A DNA stretch of 64,000 bases from Bradyrhizobium lablabi (GTDB lineage: Bacteria > Pseudomonadota > Alphaproteobacteria > Rhizobiales > Xanthobacteraceae): contig NZ_LT670844.1 of assembly GCF_900141755.1 (NCBI RefSeq), positions 4,650,001-4,714,000 on the forward strand, read 5' to 3'. Within the stretch, counting starts at the first letter, position 1; the number at the start of each line of letters is the position of its first letter. The notes beneath the pieces are model-generated. The model was not told where the DNA came from and did not search any database. It was given only the letters and a program-made list of their open reading frames with translations. The position numbers were made by a program, and so were the translations under genes. Shown one piece after another: positions 44,441-54,200 of this stretch.

Positions 44441-45790
44441 TTAGGCTTGCGCCGGCACGGCCGTCGCGTGCATCAAGCCATCGGACGTGTTGTCGACCGT
44501 GATGCTCTCCTCATAGGTCTCTGGCCCGGCCCAGATCGCGAGCGCGGTGCAGGCCGAGAGAAGTATGGCGTAGCACGCCACCGGCCACCAACTTCCGGAC
44601 GCCGCCACCAGAGCGGTAGCGACGAACGGCGCCGGACCGCCTGCGAGCAGCGATCCCAATTCGCGCGCGAACGCAAACCCGGCAAAGCGTCGTTGCGGCG
44701 GGAACAGCTCGGCGAAATACGCCGCTTGCGGGCCGAACATCGCCGCCGTCACCACCGCCCGCGCGCCGATGAAGGCCACCGCGATCCAGATCCACTGTTT
44801 GGTTCCGACCAGCCAGAAGAACGGGAAGGCGAAGGCGATGCCGGCGAGCGCGCCGAACATATAGACCGGGCGCCGTCCGATCCGGTCGGAGAGCGCGGCA
44901 AAGCCCATAATGGCGAACAGCTCGATGACAAAGGCGAGCATCAGCGCGCTCAGTGCTTCGGATTTCGGCACGCCCAGCGTGCTGATGACGTAGTTCAGGC
45001 CGAACACCGGAAACAGATAGCCCAGTCCGTTTTCGGCGAGCCGCGCCCCCAGCACCACCATGAAGTTGCGCGGATGCCGGCGCAGCGCTTCCATCGCCGG
45101 ATTGCGCTCGATCTTGCCGCGCGCGACCACGGCTTCCGTGAACACCGGCGTCTCCGCAAGCCGCAGGCGCACGAAAATGCCGAGCAGGATGAGCAGGAAG
45201 CTCGCCAGGAATGGCAGCCGCCAGCCCCACGACATCAAGTCCTCGCGCGGCAATACCGTCACCAGCGCAAACGCGCCGGCCGCGAGCAGATTGCCGACGG
45301 ACACGCCGAGCGGGGCGAAACTGCCCCAGAAACCGCGCTGATGCGTTGGCGCGTTCTCAACCAGATAGATCACCGCGCCGCCATATTCGGCGCCGGCGCC
45401 CAGCCCCTGCACGACGCGCAAGGCGACCAGCATTGCCGGCGCCCAATAGCCGATTTGGGCGTAGGTCGGCAGCAAGCCGATCGCGGTGGTGCCGATACCG
45501 ATCATCAAAAGCGTCGCCACCAGCACGGGCTTGCGTCCAAACCGGTCGCCCATGATGCCGAACAGGATCCCACCAAGCGGCCGTACGACAAAACCGACGC
45601 CGAAGGTCAGGAACGAAAGCAACGTGCCGACCAAAGGATCGCTCTTCGGAAAGAACAGATCGCCGAACACCAGCGCCGCGGCGGTGCCGTACAGGAAGAA
45701 GTCGTACCATTCCAGCGCCGACCCGACACTGGCCGCGAGTATTACGCGCAGGCGCGAGCGCATTGCACTATCGGCTGACATCTCCGTCAT
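44441..45790 (-). CDS. MFS transporter, metabolite:proton symporter (MHS) type
   Basis: 449 aa, 12 helices. Motifs SALEWYDFFLYGTAAALVFGDLFFP, VRPLGGILFGIMGDRFGRKPVLVATLL (loop 2-3), GAGAEYGGAVIYLVENAPTHQRGFW and RIGRRPVYMFGALAG match the family of shikimate, proline/betaine and alpha-ketoglutarate proton symporters. It imports a small metabolite. ATG at 45790 preceded by GGGGGAAACG. It is co-transcribed with the isomerase gene and downstream of the PhyH gene by 99 bp. Confidence 0.92.
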   Translation of the reverse strand: MTEMSADSAMRSRLRVILAASVGSALEWYDFFLYGTAAALVFGDLFFPKSDPLVGTLLSFLTFGVGFVVRPLGGILFGIMGDRFGRKPVLVATLLMIGIGTTAIGLLPTYAQIGYWAPAMLVALRVVQGLGAGAEYGGAVIYLVENAPTHQRGFWGSFAPLGVSVGNLLAAGAFALVTVLPREDLMSWGWRLPFLASFLLILLGIFVRLRLAETPVFTEAVVARGKIERNPAMEALRRHPRNFMVVLGARLAENGLGYLFPVFGLNYVISTLGVPKSEALSALMLAFVIELFAIMGFAALSDRIGRRPVYMFGALAGIAFAFPFFWLVGTKQWIWIAVAFIGARAVVTAAMFGPQAAYFAELFPPQRRFAGFAFARELGSLLAGGPAPFVATALVAASGSWWPVACYAILLSACTALAIWAGPETYEESITVDNTSDGLMHATAVPAQA

Positions 45791-45889
45791 CGTTTCCCCC
45801 TGTTTTGTCTCTTGTCATTTGTTTTTGGCTGTTCGAGATTTTTAGCTGTTCGAAGTTCGAGCCCGTGCATCGCACGGACTCGTTCAAAA

Positions 45890-46759
45890 TCACGCGGCGC
45901 GGGTGAAGTAGGATTTCTTCGCCGCCGACTGGGTTTCGTAGATGGATCCCTGCCGTTTTGCCGGTGGCAGCGGCAAGCGCACGGGGACTTCTGTCATTCG
46001 CGGCGCAATGACGGGATCGCCGGACAACAGGCGGCTGTTGAACTCATCAAAATCCTTCACCCCCATCAGCGGCCAGGCGTCGCTTGCGGCCACTTCATAG
46101 AGCAGCAGGTTGCGCGGGCGGTCGGATGTGTTCATCGCCGAGCCGTGGAGCGCCCGGACATGGTGGAACGACATGCTGCCGGCCCGCCCCATGCAGGGCA
46201 CCGCGCGCTCGATCTCGCTTTTGATGGTGTCAGGATCGATCAGGCCGGCAAAGCAGCCGTCTTCGCCATGATGATTCCAGACCTCGCCTTTATGGGTGCC
46301 CGGCGTCACCAGCATCGGCCCGTTGGCGAGGTCGCAATCATCGAGCAGCACGCCGATCGCGAGCACGTCGTCATTGGTGTGCGGATAGAACGCCCAGTCC
46401 TGATGCCATTCGACCGGCGATCCATAACGCGCCGACTTCATGTTGAGCTTGGAGCCGTGCAGCCGTAAGCCCGGGCCGATCAGTTTCTTCAGGATGTCGA
46501 GGACCGCCGGACTGCGCACGATGTCGTTGAACAGCGCGTGCACCTTGTGCGGCGTCTTGATGCGGCGGACGCGGGGGCTTTCCGCGTTGTGGCCCGGTTC
46601 CAGATCGTAGATTTCGGTGTGTTCTGTCGTGTTTGACGCGCCGGCCACCAGCTCCGCGATCACCGAGCGCACCTGCGTAAGCGTCGTCGCATCCAGCACC
46701 TCGGGCACCACGATCACGCCATCGCGCTTGTAGGCCTGCACGTCTTGTTCTGAAATCAT
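45890..46759 (-). CDS. Phytanoyl-CoA dioxygenase (PhyH) family protein
   Basis: 289 aa from the ATG at 46759 (AGGAG upstream); a longer reading would run across the operator. Fe(II)/2-oxoglutarate oxygenase: metal ligands HQD in VEWHQDWAFYPHTNDD and the distal His in HHVRALHGSAMN, followed by the conserved Arg region NTSDRPRNLLLYEV. It hydroxylates a small substrate with 2-oxoglutarate and O2. Its promoter region contains two LacI-type operators shared with the divergent regulator. Confidence 0.88.
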   Translation of the reverse strand: MISEQDVQAYKRDGVIVVPEVLDATTLTQVRSVIAELVAGASNTTEHTEIYDLEPGHNAESPRVRRIKTPHKVHALFNDIVRSPAVLDILKKLIGPGLRLHGSKLNMKSARYGSPVEWHQDWAFYPHTNDDVLAIGVLLDDCDLANGPMLVTPGTHKGEVWNHHGEDGCFAGLIDPDTIKSEIERAVPCMGRAGSMSFHHVRALHGSAMNTSDRPRNLLLYEVAASDAWPLMGVKDFDEFNSRLLSGDPVIAPRMTEVPVRLPLPPAKRQGSIYETQSAAKKSYFTRAA

Positions 46760-46777
46760 TGGACTTTTTTCTCCTGA

Positions 46778-46807
46778 TAGCGCTACCATGGCCGAATGTT
46801 AGCGCTA
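46778..46807. promoter_or_regulatory. Double LacI-type operator
   Basis: Two identical perfect palindromes, TAGCGCTA at 46778-46785 and 46800-46807, with centres 22 bp apart, about two helical turns. In context they read GATAGCGCTA and TAGCGCTATC. They lie between the PhyH start (46759) and the LacI-family gene. The CG centre and short palindrome suit LacI-family recognition. Confidence 0.7.
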
Positions 46808-46850
46808 TCATTTGCCCCATGCAAGCCAAATGATGCATATCATGCTGGCG

Positions 46851-47849
46851 ATGAGCACCCCCGATCCCACCGCACCGCATTCCGCGCCGACGCTGTCCGC
46901 CGTCGCGAAGCTCGCCGGCGTATCGTCGATTACGGTCAGCCGCGTGGTGCGTTTGCCCAACCTGGTTGCTCCAGAGACGCGCGGCCGGGTCGAGGCCGCG
47001 ATGCGCGAACTGGGCTATGTGCCGAACCAGGTGGCGGGCTCGCTTGCCAGCGCCCGCACCAGTTCAGTCGGCGTGCTGGTGCCGACGATTGCGAATTCGA
47101 TCTTCGCCGACACGGTGCAAGGCCTGTCCGACGAACTGGAGCCGCTCGGCTATGCCGTAATTCTAGCCCAGTCGCGCTACGACGCGGCGCGGGAGGATCG
47201 CATGCTCGCGGCATTGCTGTCGCGGCGTCCCGAGGCGATCATCATGGTGGGCTCGCCGGCGACCGAAGATGGCGCGCGGCTATTGCGGCGCGCCGGTATT
47301 CCGATTGCGGAGACGTGGGAGCTTCCGGCCGAGCCGATCGACGCGGTCGCGGGATTTGACAATTATGAAGCCGGCGTCGCCGTCGCGCGCCATTTCGTTG
47401 CACAGGGGCGCGAGAGTCTCGCCTTCATCGGCGGCGACGATCCCAGGGCGACGCGGCGCTGGAATGGATTCAACGACACGGTGCGGGCAGCTGGTGCAAA
47501 AGCGCCGCGCCGGCTGATTCTCGCGCGCAACGCTTCGGGCAGCGTTGCGGCGCTGGCGAATTTGCCCGGCGTGGACGCGGTGTTTGCCGCCAACGACGCG
47601 CATGCGATCGGCTTCATGTCCGGCCTGCGCGCGGCCGGACTCTTGCGCCATGGGCCGGCCGCGGAGCAACCGGTCGCCGTCATCGGCCTCGGCGATCTGG
47701 AAATGGGCCGGCTGATCTCGCCAAGCCTCTCCACCATCCGCGTCCACGGCGACGCCATTGGCCGCACCGCTGCCAAACTGATACTGACGCGCGAGGGCCC
47801 GCGCCATGTCGATCTCGGTTTTGAATTGGTGCTGCGGGATAGCGGGTGA
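46851..47849 (+). CDS. LacI family transcriptional regulator
   Basis: 332 aa from the ATG at 46851; ATGs at 46830, 46833 and 46842 are also possible and none has a strong site. N-terminal HTH (TLSAVAKLAGVSSITVSRVVRLPNLVAPETRGRVEAAMRELGYVPNQVAGSLA) including the minor-groove hinge helix, then the sugar-binding-protein-like sensor domain (VGVLVPTIANSIFADTVQGLSDELEPLGY, DAVFAANDAHAIGFM). It is divergent from the PhyH-MFS-isomerase genes and probably represses them through the two TAGCGCTA sites; the inducer is probably the transported compound. Confidence 0.9.
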   Translation: MSTPDPTAPHSAPTLSAVAKLAGVSSITVSRVVRLPNLVAPETRGRVEAAMRELGYVPNQVAGSLASARTSSVGVLVPTIANSIFADTVQGLSDELEPLGYAVILAQSRYDAAREDRMLAALLSRRPEAIIMVGSPATEDGARLLRRAGIPIAETWELPAEPIDAVAGFDNYEAGVAVARHFVAQGRESLAFIGGDDPRATRRWNGFNDTVRAAGAKAPRRLILARNASGSVAALANLPGVDAVFAANDAHAIGFMSGLRAAGLLRHGPAAEQPVAVIGLGDLEMGRLISPSLSTIRVHGDAIGRTAAKLILTREGPRHVDLGFELVLRDSG

Positions 47850-47852
47850 TCC

Positions 47853-47956
47853 CGTCATTCCGGGGCGATGCGTAGCGTCGAACCCGGAATCTCGAGATTC
47901 CCCGATGTGCAATTGCGCATCCGAGGTTCGCGCGATCGCGCGCCCCGGAATGACGG
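47853..47956. repeat. Palindromic repeat (cgtcattccgggg type)
   Basis: cgtcattccggggcg on the left and cgccccggaatgacg on the right, with gaacccggaatctcgagattcc and gatgtgcaattgcgcatc inside. It lies in the convergent gap between the LacI gene and the acyl-CoA dehydrogenase gene. Confidence 0.85.
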
Positions 47957-47958
47957 CG

Positions 47959-49761
47959 CTAAGTTAAAAGCCCGGCGATCTCGGCTAGCGCAACCTTGCG
48001 TTCCGAAAAAATAATGGCCGCCGCCTCGCGTTCCCAGTCGCGGGTACGCGGCTCGAGCGGATCTTGCGCGCTCAGGCGGTGTTCCAGGACAAGGCGCGCA
48101 TACAGCGCCCGGCGCGCGTCAACGCCCGGCTGGGCTGCTTCCGATGTCATCAGGATCGCGCTTGCGACGTGATAGAGCGCGCTGGCGGCTTGCCGCGCAT
48201 TCGCTTCCAGCGCGGGCTCGGCGGGGACGCGTTCGGCAAAACCAATCGTCCGGTCGAGGGTAAGGCGCAACTGGTTACGGAACACCGCCGGCACTTGCGT
48301 GGCCTCGTCGAGCCGTTTTGCGAGCGCGGTTTGCAGCGCGAGGTGGGCGCGGCTCTTGCCGACGGCGCGCGTCACAATGTCGAGCGCGTTGATGTTGCTG
48401 GTGCCTTCCCAGAGCACGCCGATATGGGCATCACGAACCAGCCGTGCATTCACCCATTCCTCGACGTAGCCGTTGCCGCCGCGGACCTCCATGGCGCCGG
48501 TCGCGACCGGGATGTTGTCGCGGCAGGCGCGGAATTTTAGCAGCGGCGTGAGAATGCGAAGCAGGCTTTCAGCCTCCTTCGAGCCGGCATTGGCGCGGTC
48601 CATCGCGCTTGCCGCAAACAGGAACATCGAGAGCGATTGTTCTGATGGTATCGCGATCTTCAGAAGCTGGCGGCGCAGCAACGGATATTCGATGATGGTC
48701 TTGCCGAACGCGATCCGGCTGCGTGCGCACACCATCGCCTCGTTGACGCAGCGCCGCATAATCGCAGCTGCCCGCACGCCATGCGAGAGCCGCGACAGGC
48801 TGACCTGCTCCATCATCTGCTTCAGCCCGTGCTCGGCTTCGCCGACCAGATAGGCTTCGGCGCCCTCCAGCAAAATCTCGCCGCTCGCCATCGAGCGCGT
48901 GCCCAATTTGTCCTTGAGGCGGACAATGCGATAGGCGTTGCGGCGGCCGTCCTTGAGCCGGCGCGGCAGCGCAAACAGCGCAAGCCCTTTGGTACCATCT
49001 GGCGCGCCCTCGGACCGCGCCAGCAGAAGCGCGACATCGGCGTCGGCGTGCGAACAAAACCATTTGTCGCCATAGAGCCGCCACACGCCATCCTCGCAGC
49101 GCGCCGTGGTTTCGATCGCGCCGACGTCGGAGCCGCCGGTGCGTTCGGTCATGAACTGCGTGCCCTTCCATAGCGTCGCGAGATCGCCGGAAAGCATTTT
49201 TGGTAAGAGGTATTCTTTGAGTTCGGCGCTGGCGAATTTGCGAATCAGATGGATCGAGGTGTCGGTCACGCTGATCGGGCACATCAATCCGAACTCGGCC
49301 TGCACGAACAGATATTGCAGGGCGTATTTGGCGACCGCCGGCAGCGGATGATCCATGCCGAGCGTGCCGGCGCGATGGCTCATGGCGTGAAACTGGAAGT
49401 CGCCGAACGCGATCTGTTCCATGTCGCGGTAGGAGGAATGATAATCGATCCAGTCCTCGTCGCGGCCGAAGCGATCACGCGCGTTCAGCACCGGCGGGTG
49501 CTTGTCGGCGATCCGGGCCAGTTCATCCAGCCGGCCGCCCGCGAGGCCGCCCAGCCGATCGAAATGCGGTTCCAGCCGCCGAAGGTCATCGGGCTCCAGA
49601 TAGAGAGCGAGAAGATCGCGCAGGCCGCGATCGATGGCGTAGAAATTTTGCCCGGCGCAATCCGGTGCGATGGAATCGGAGCCGCGGCGTCGCTCCTGCG
49701 AATTCTCTTGTAGGTTCTCTTGCAGGTTGCCGGGCGATTTGCGTGACGGAGGCGCGTGCAT
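47959..49761 (-). CDS. Acyl-CoA dehydrogenase, AidB-like large form
   Basis: 600 aa from the ATG at 49761 (GAGGTCC upstream). Longer than ordinary ACADs (about 380). Middle domain FMTERTGGSDVGAIETTA and catalytic-Glu segment LWEGTSNINALDIV resemble AidB and related large ACADs, and a C-terminal helical extension of about 130 residues follows. Residues near the N-terminus show a four-residue tandem (LQEN twice). AidB-like proteins bind DNA or oxidise unusual acyl-CoAs. It is divergent from the efflux operon. Substrate unknown. Confidence 0.87.
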   Translation of the reverse strand: MHAPPSRKSPGNLQENLQENSQERRRGSDSIAPDCAGQNFYAIDRGLRDLLALYLEPDDLRRLEPHFDRLGGLAGGRLDELARIADKHPPVLNARDRFGRDEDWIDYHSSYRDMEQIAFGDFQFHAMSHRAGTLGMDHPLPAVAKYALQYLFVQAEFGLMCPISVTDTSIHLIRKFASAELKEYLLPKMLSGDLATLWKGTQFMTERTGGSDVGAIETTARCEDGVWRLYGDKWFCSHADADVALLLARSEGAPDGTKGLALFALPRRLKDGRRNAYRIVRLKDKLGTRSMASGEILLEGAEAYLVGEAEHGLKQMMEQVSLSRLSHGVRAAAIMRRCVNEAMVCARSRIAFGKTIIEYPLLRRQLLKIAIPSEQSLSMFLFAASAMDRANAGSKEAESLLRILTPLLKFRACRDNIPVATGAMEVRGGNGYVEEWVNARLVRDAHIGVLWEGTSNINALDIVTRAVGKSRAHLALQTALAKRLDEATQVPAVFRNQLRLTLDRTIGFAERVPAEPALEANARQAASALYHVASAILMTSEAAQPGVDARRALYARLVLEHRLSAQDPLEPRTRDWEREAAAIIFSERKVALAEIAGLLT

Positions 49762-49875
49762 ATTGGACCTCGTTCCCCAGCCGATTGGCCAGCTAGACGC
49801 CATCCGCGACGACACGCAGCATGGCCGCGACCTGCCGCTCAATATCCCCTTCCGGCAGCTTTTTCCAACCCTATC

Positions 49876-49888
49876 GGTCGGTTCGACC
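49876..49888. promoter_or_regulatory. Small inverted repeat in divergent promoter region
   Basis: GGTCGgttCGACC (5-bp arms, 3-nt spacer) lies between the AidB-like gene and the RND adaptor gene. It could be part of an operator for a TetR/MarR-type regulator encoded elsewhere. Weak evidence, based on symmetry only. Confidence 0.25.
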
Positions 49889-50026
49889 AAATTTTTGGAT
49901 AGGCGGCGCTGTCGACGCACAATGATTTTGCTTGATCCCGGCCGATACTTGAACAGACTGACGCCCGATCTCATCTTGGTCCTGCCGCCGCGACCGCGCG
50001 TTGGCAAAAAGTGGGGGAAGATAAAA

Positions 50027-51244
50027 TTGAGCGCGACTGAGCCATCGGAGCCCCGAGCTCAACCACATATCTTCGGTTCCCGTTCACTGCGCCGCGTTAC
50101 GCCGCTGGTTGCGTTGTTCGCGGTCACCTTGTCGGGCTGCGGCGACAAGCCGGCCCAGCCGGCTGCGGCGGCCGCCGCCGCGCCGCCGGTCACCGTCGCC
50201 CAGCCGGTCAAGCGCACCGTCACCGATTGGGACGAATTCACCGGAAGGTTCGACGCGGTCGAAGAGGTCCAGGTCCGCGCCCGGGTCGGCGGCTTCGTCA
50301 CCAATGTCGAATTTCGTGACGGCGCTACCGTCAATACCGGCGATCTGCTCTACATCATCGATCCCCGCCCGTTCGAAGCGGTTGCCGAGCAGGCCGACGG
50401 CCAGCTCTCGGACGCACGCGCCAAGGCGGAACTGGCAAAACGCGAACTCGACCGCGGCCTGACTTTGAATCAAACCCAGGCGGTCTCGGATTCCGTCGTC
50501 GACCAGCGCCGCCAGGCGCTGCAGGCGGCCAGGGCCGCGGAGATGCAGGCCGAAGGCTTGCTGAAGGCGGCCAAGCTCAATATCGAATTTACCCACGTCA
50601 TCGCCCCGATCAGCGGCAGGGTGAGCCGCCATCTCGTCAGCATCGGCAATCTCGTGCAGGGCAGCGACACTGGCGGCGGCACGCTGTTGACCTCGATCGT
50701 CTCGCTCGATCCGATCTACGTCTATTTCGATCTGGATGAGGCGACCTACCTCAAATACAACCGGCTTTATTTCGAGGGCAAGCGCCCGAGCTCGCGCGAG
50801 ACGCAAAATCCGGTCCAGGTGGCGCTGACCGGCGAAACAAAACCGTCACATGACGGCAAGGTGGATTTCCTCGACAACCGGCTGGACGTTTCCACCGGCA
50901 CGCTGCGCGGGCGGGCGGTGATCCCGAACAAGGATCTTTCCATCCTGCCCGGGCAGTTCGGCCGTGTCAGGCTGATCGCCAGCGCCCCATATGAGGCGCT
51001 GTTGCTGCCGGACACCGCGATCGCAACCGACCAATCGCGAAAAATCGTTTTCGTAGTCAAGGACGACGACACGGTTGAAGCAAAACCGGTCACCCTCGGG
51101 CCGCTCGACGAGGGCCTGCGGGTGGTCCGCGAAGGCCTCAAGCCGGAAGACCGCGTGATCGTTGATGGGCTGCAGCGCGCGCGTGTCGGGGCAAAGGTGA
51201 GCCCGCATGCCGCACCAGCGGCTCCTGCCGGCAGCAAGACATGA
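50027..51244 (+). CDS. RND efflux periplasmic adaptor lipoprotein (AcrA/MexA type)
   Basis: 405 aa from a TTG at 50027 with GGGGGAAG upstream; this gives a short N-terminus and a lipobox LSGC with Cys38 as the lipidated residue. Then a barrel-sandwich/lipoyl hybrid (VQVRARVGGFVTNVEFRDGATVNTGDLLYIID), a helical hairpin (about 120-180) and beta-barrel domains. It links the inner-membrane pump to an outer-membrane channel. Longer upstream readings to 49670 are rejected as non-coding. It overlaps the pump gene by 4 bp. Confidence 0.92.
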   Translation: MSATEPSEPRAQPHIFGSRSLRRVTPLVALFAVTLSGCGDKPAQPAAAAAAAPPVTVAQPVKRTVTDWDEFTGRFDAVEEVQVRARVGGFVTNVEFRDGATVNTGDLLYIIDPRPFEAVAEQADGQLSDARAKAELAKRELDRGLTLNQTQAVSDSVVDQRRQALQAARAAEMQAEGLLKAAKLNIEFTHVIAPISGRVSRHLVSIGNLVQGSDTGGGTLLTSIVSLDPIYVYFDLDEATYLKYNRLYFEGKRPSSRETQNPVQVALTGETKPSHDGKVDFLDNRLDVSTGTLRGRAVIPNKDLSILPGQFGRVRLIASAPYEALLLPDTAIATDQSRKIVFVVKDDDTVEAKPVTLGPLDEGLRVVREGLKPEDRVIVDGLQRARVGAKVSPHAAPAAPAGSKT

Positions 51245-54200
51245 ACCTCGGTCAGCTTTCCATCAACCGGCCGATCCTGGCGATGGTATTGTCCATCGTG
51301 CTGTTAATCGTCGGCGCCATCGCCTACACCACGCTCCCCGTGGCGGAATATCCGCAGGTCGTTCCGCCAACCGTCGTGGTCACCACGCAATATCCGGGAG
51401 CCTCCGCGCAAACCGTTTCCGACACGGTGGCGGCGCCGATCGAGCAGCAGATCAACGGCGTCGAGGATATGCTCTACCTCTACAGCCAGGCGACCTCGAA
51501 CGGCCAGCTCACCATCACCGTCACCTTCAAGCTCGGCACCGATCTCGACAAGGCGCAGGTGCTGGTCCAGAACCGGGTCGCGATCGCGCAGCCGCAATTG
51601 CCGGAGGAAGTGCAGCGCAACGGCGTCGTCACGCGCAAGAACAGTCCTGATATCCTGATGGTCGTGTTCATGCTGTCGCCGGACGACACCTTCGACCAGC
51701 TCTATATCTCGAACTACGCGCTGCTGCAGGTGCGCGACCAATTGCTGCGGCTTGACGGCATCGGCGACATCCAGATCTTCGGCGCGCGCGACTACTCGAT
51801 GCGGCTGTGGCTCGATCCCGACAAGATCGCCAACCTCGGATTGACGGCGGGCGACGTGCTGGCCGCAATCCGCGCCCAGAACCTGCAGATCACCGGCGGC
51901 CAGCTCGCCGCGCCGCCAATCGCGGATCGGTCATTCCAGCCAAACCTCACCTTCACCGGCCGGCTGAAGGATATCCAGCAGTTCGAAGACATCCTGGTCA
52001 AAGCCGGCGCCGAGGGGCGCACCGTGCGGCTGCGCGATGTTGCCCGGATCGAATTGGGCGCACTGGATTACACAACCAACAGCTTCCTGCTTCGGAAAAC
52101 CGCGGTCGCGATGCTGGTGACCCAGCGCCCCGGCTCGAACGCGCTCGCCACCGCGAAAAACATTTCCGACGCCATGGTCCGGCTGAAGGCCGATTTTCCC
52201 AAGGGGCTCGATTACAATATCGGCTACAACCCGACCGAGTTCATCGCGCAGTCGGTCTCTGAATTGATCAAGACGATCTACGAGGCGATGCTGCTCGTCG
52301 TCATTGTCGTGCTGGTGTTCCTGCAGGGCTGGCGTCCGGCGATCATTCCGATCGTGGCAATCCCGGTGTCGCTGGTCGGCACTTTTGCGGCGATGGCTGC
52401 GCTCGGCTTTGCCATCAACAACCTCACCCTGTTTGGCCTCGTGCTCGCGGTCGGCATCGTGGTCGACGACGCGATCGTGGTGGTGGAAAATGTCGAGCGT
52501 CATCTGCGCGACGGCATGAGCCGGCGCGACGCGGCGCTCAAGACCATGGAGGAGGTCGGCGGCGCGCTGGTCTCGATCGCGCTGGTGCTTTGCGCGGTGT
52601 TCGTGCCGACCGCGTTTCTGGGCGGCATTTCCGGGCAGTTCTTTCAGCAGTTCGCCGTCACCATCGCGGTCGCGACCGCGATCTCCTGTTTCTGCTCGCT
52701 GACGCTGTCGCCGGCGCTGGCCTCGCAGATCCTGCAGCCGCATGAAGAGAAGCGGCCGCCGGCGAATTGGAATTTCATCGGGCGGGCTTGGGAAAAATTC
52801 ACAACCCTTTTCAACCGCGGCTTTGACCGGGCGTCTCATCTCTATGGCAGTGCGGCCAATTTTGTGATCCGGCATTCGGCATTGATGCTCCTGCTCTATC
52901 TGGCGTTGATCGGCAGCGCCGGATGGCTGCTCGCCACCACGCCGCAGGGCTTTATTCCGGCGCAGGACCGCGGCTACATCATCGTCTCCGTGCAATTGCC
53001 GGGCGCGGCCTCGCTCGCGCGCACCACCGAGATCGTGCGCCAGATCGAGAAGATCGCGCTCGACACGCCCGGCATCATTCGCGTGGCGGTATTCGCCGGC
53101 CTATCCGGCGCGACCCGCACCCAGGCCAGCAATTCCGCGGCGCTGTTTCCGGTGTTCGAAGAGCCGGCCGTGCGTTTAAAGCAGGGTTTGACGGCCGCGA
53201 AGATCACCAGCGAACTGCGCAAGCGGCTCTCCGCGCTTGAGGGAGCTTTCATCATCGTCATTCCGCCGCCCTCGATCCCCGGCATCGGCACCGGCGGCGG
53301 TTTTACCATGCGCATCCAGGACCGGCAGGGCCGCGGCCCCGACTTGCTGGCCAAGGCCACCGACGAACTCGTCGCCGCGGCGCGCAGGACGCCGGGGCTG
53401 ACGTCGGTGTTTTCACCTTACACCGCGAATACGCCGCAGACATTCGTCGATATCGATCGCATCAAGGCGCAAAAGCTCGGCGTGCCGATCCAGAACGTCA
53501 CCGACGCGATCGAGATTTACTTCGGCTCGGCCTATGTCAACGACTTCAATATCCTCGGCCGCACCTATCACGTCACGGCGCAAGCCGATCTGCCGTTCCG
53601 CAAAGAAACCGCCGACCTCGCCCGCCTGCGTACCCGCAATGCCGCCGGCGACATGGTGCAGCTCGGCAGCGTCGTGAATTTCCAGGATATATCGGGACCG
53701 GACCGGGTCGCGCGCTACAATCTTTATCCGGCAGCGGAGTTGCAGGGCGATACCACGCCGGGCACCAGTTCGGCGACGGCGATCGACATCATGAAGCGGC
53801 TGGCGGCCGAGACGCTGCCGAGCGGATTTTCCTTTGAGTGGACCGACCTGTCCTATCAGCAGGTTACCGGCGGCAATCAAGGCCTCTATGTGTTTCCGAT
53901 CTGCGTGCTGTTCGTGTATCTGGTGCTGGCGGCGCAATATGGCAGCTGGACGCTGCCGTTTGCCGTCATCCTGATCGTGCCGATGTGCCTGTTGGCTGCG
54001 ACACTGGGCGTGCGCATCATGGGACAGGACGTCAACATCCTGACCCAGATCGGCTTTGTGGTGCTGGTCGGGCTTGCCGCCAAGAATGCCATTCTGATCG
54101 TGGAGTTCGCCCGCGACATCGAGCTCGAAGGCCGCGATCGGCTGGAAGCCGTGATCGAGGCCTGCCGCTTGCGGCTGCGTCCGATCCTGATGACGTCGTT

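Noticed and set aside
49670..50026. Upstream extension of the RND adaptor protein
   Set aside because: It overlaps the divergent AidB-like gene and is Arg/Cys-rich. The TTG at 50027 has a strong ribosome site and gives a proper lipoprotein signal.
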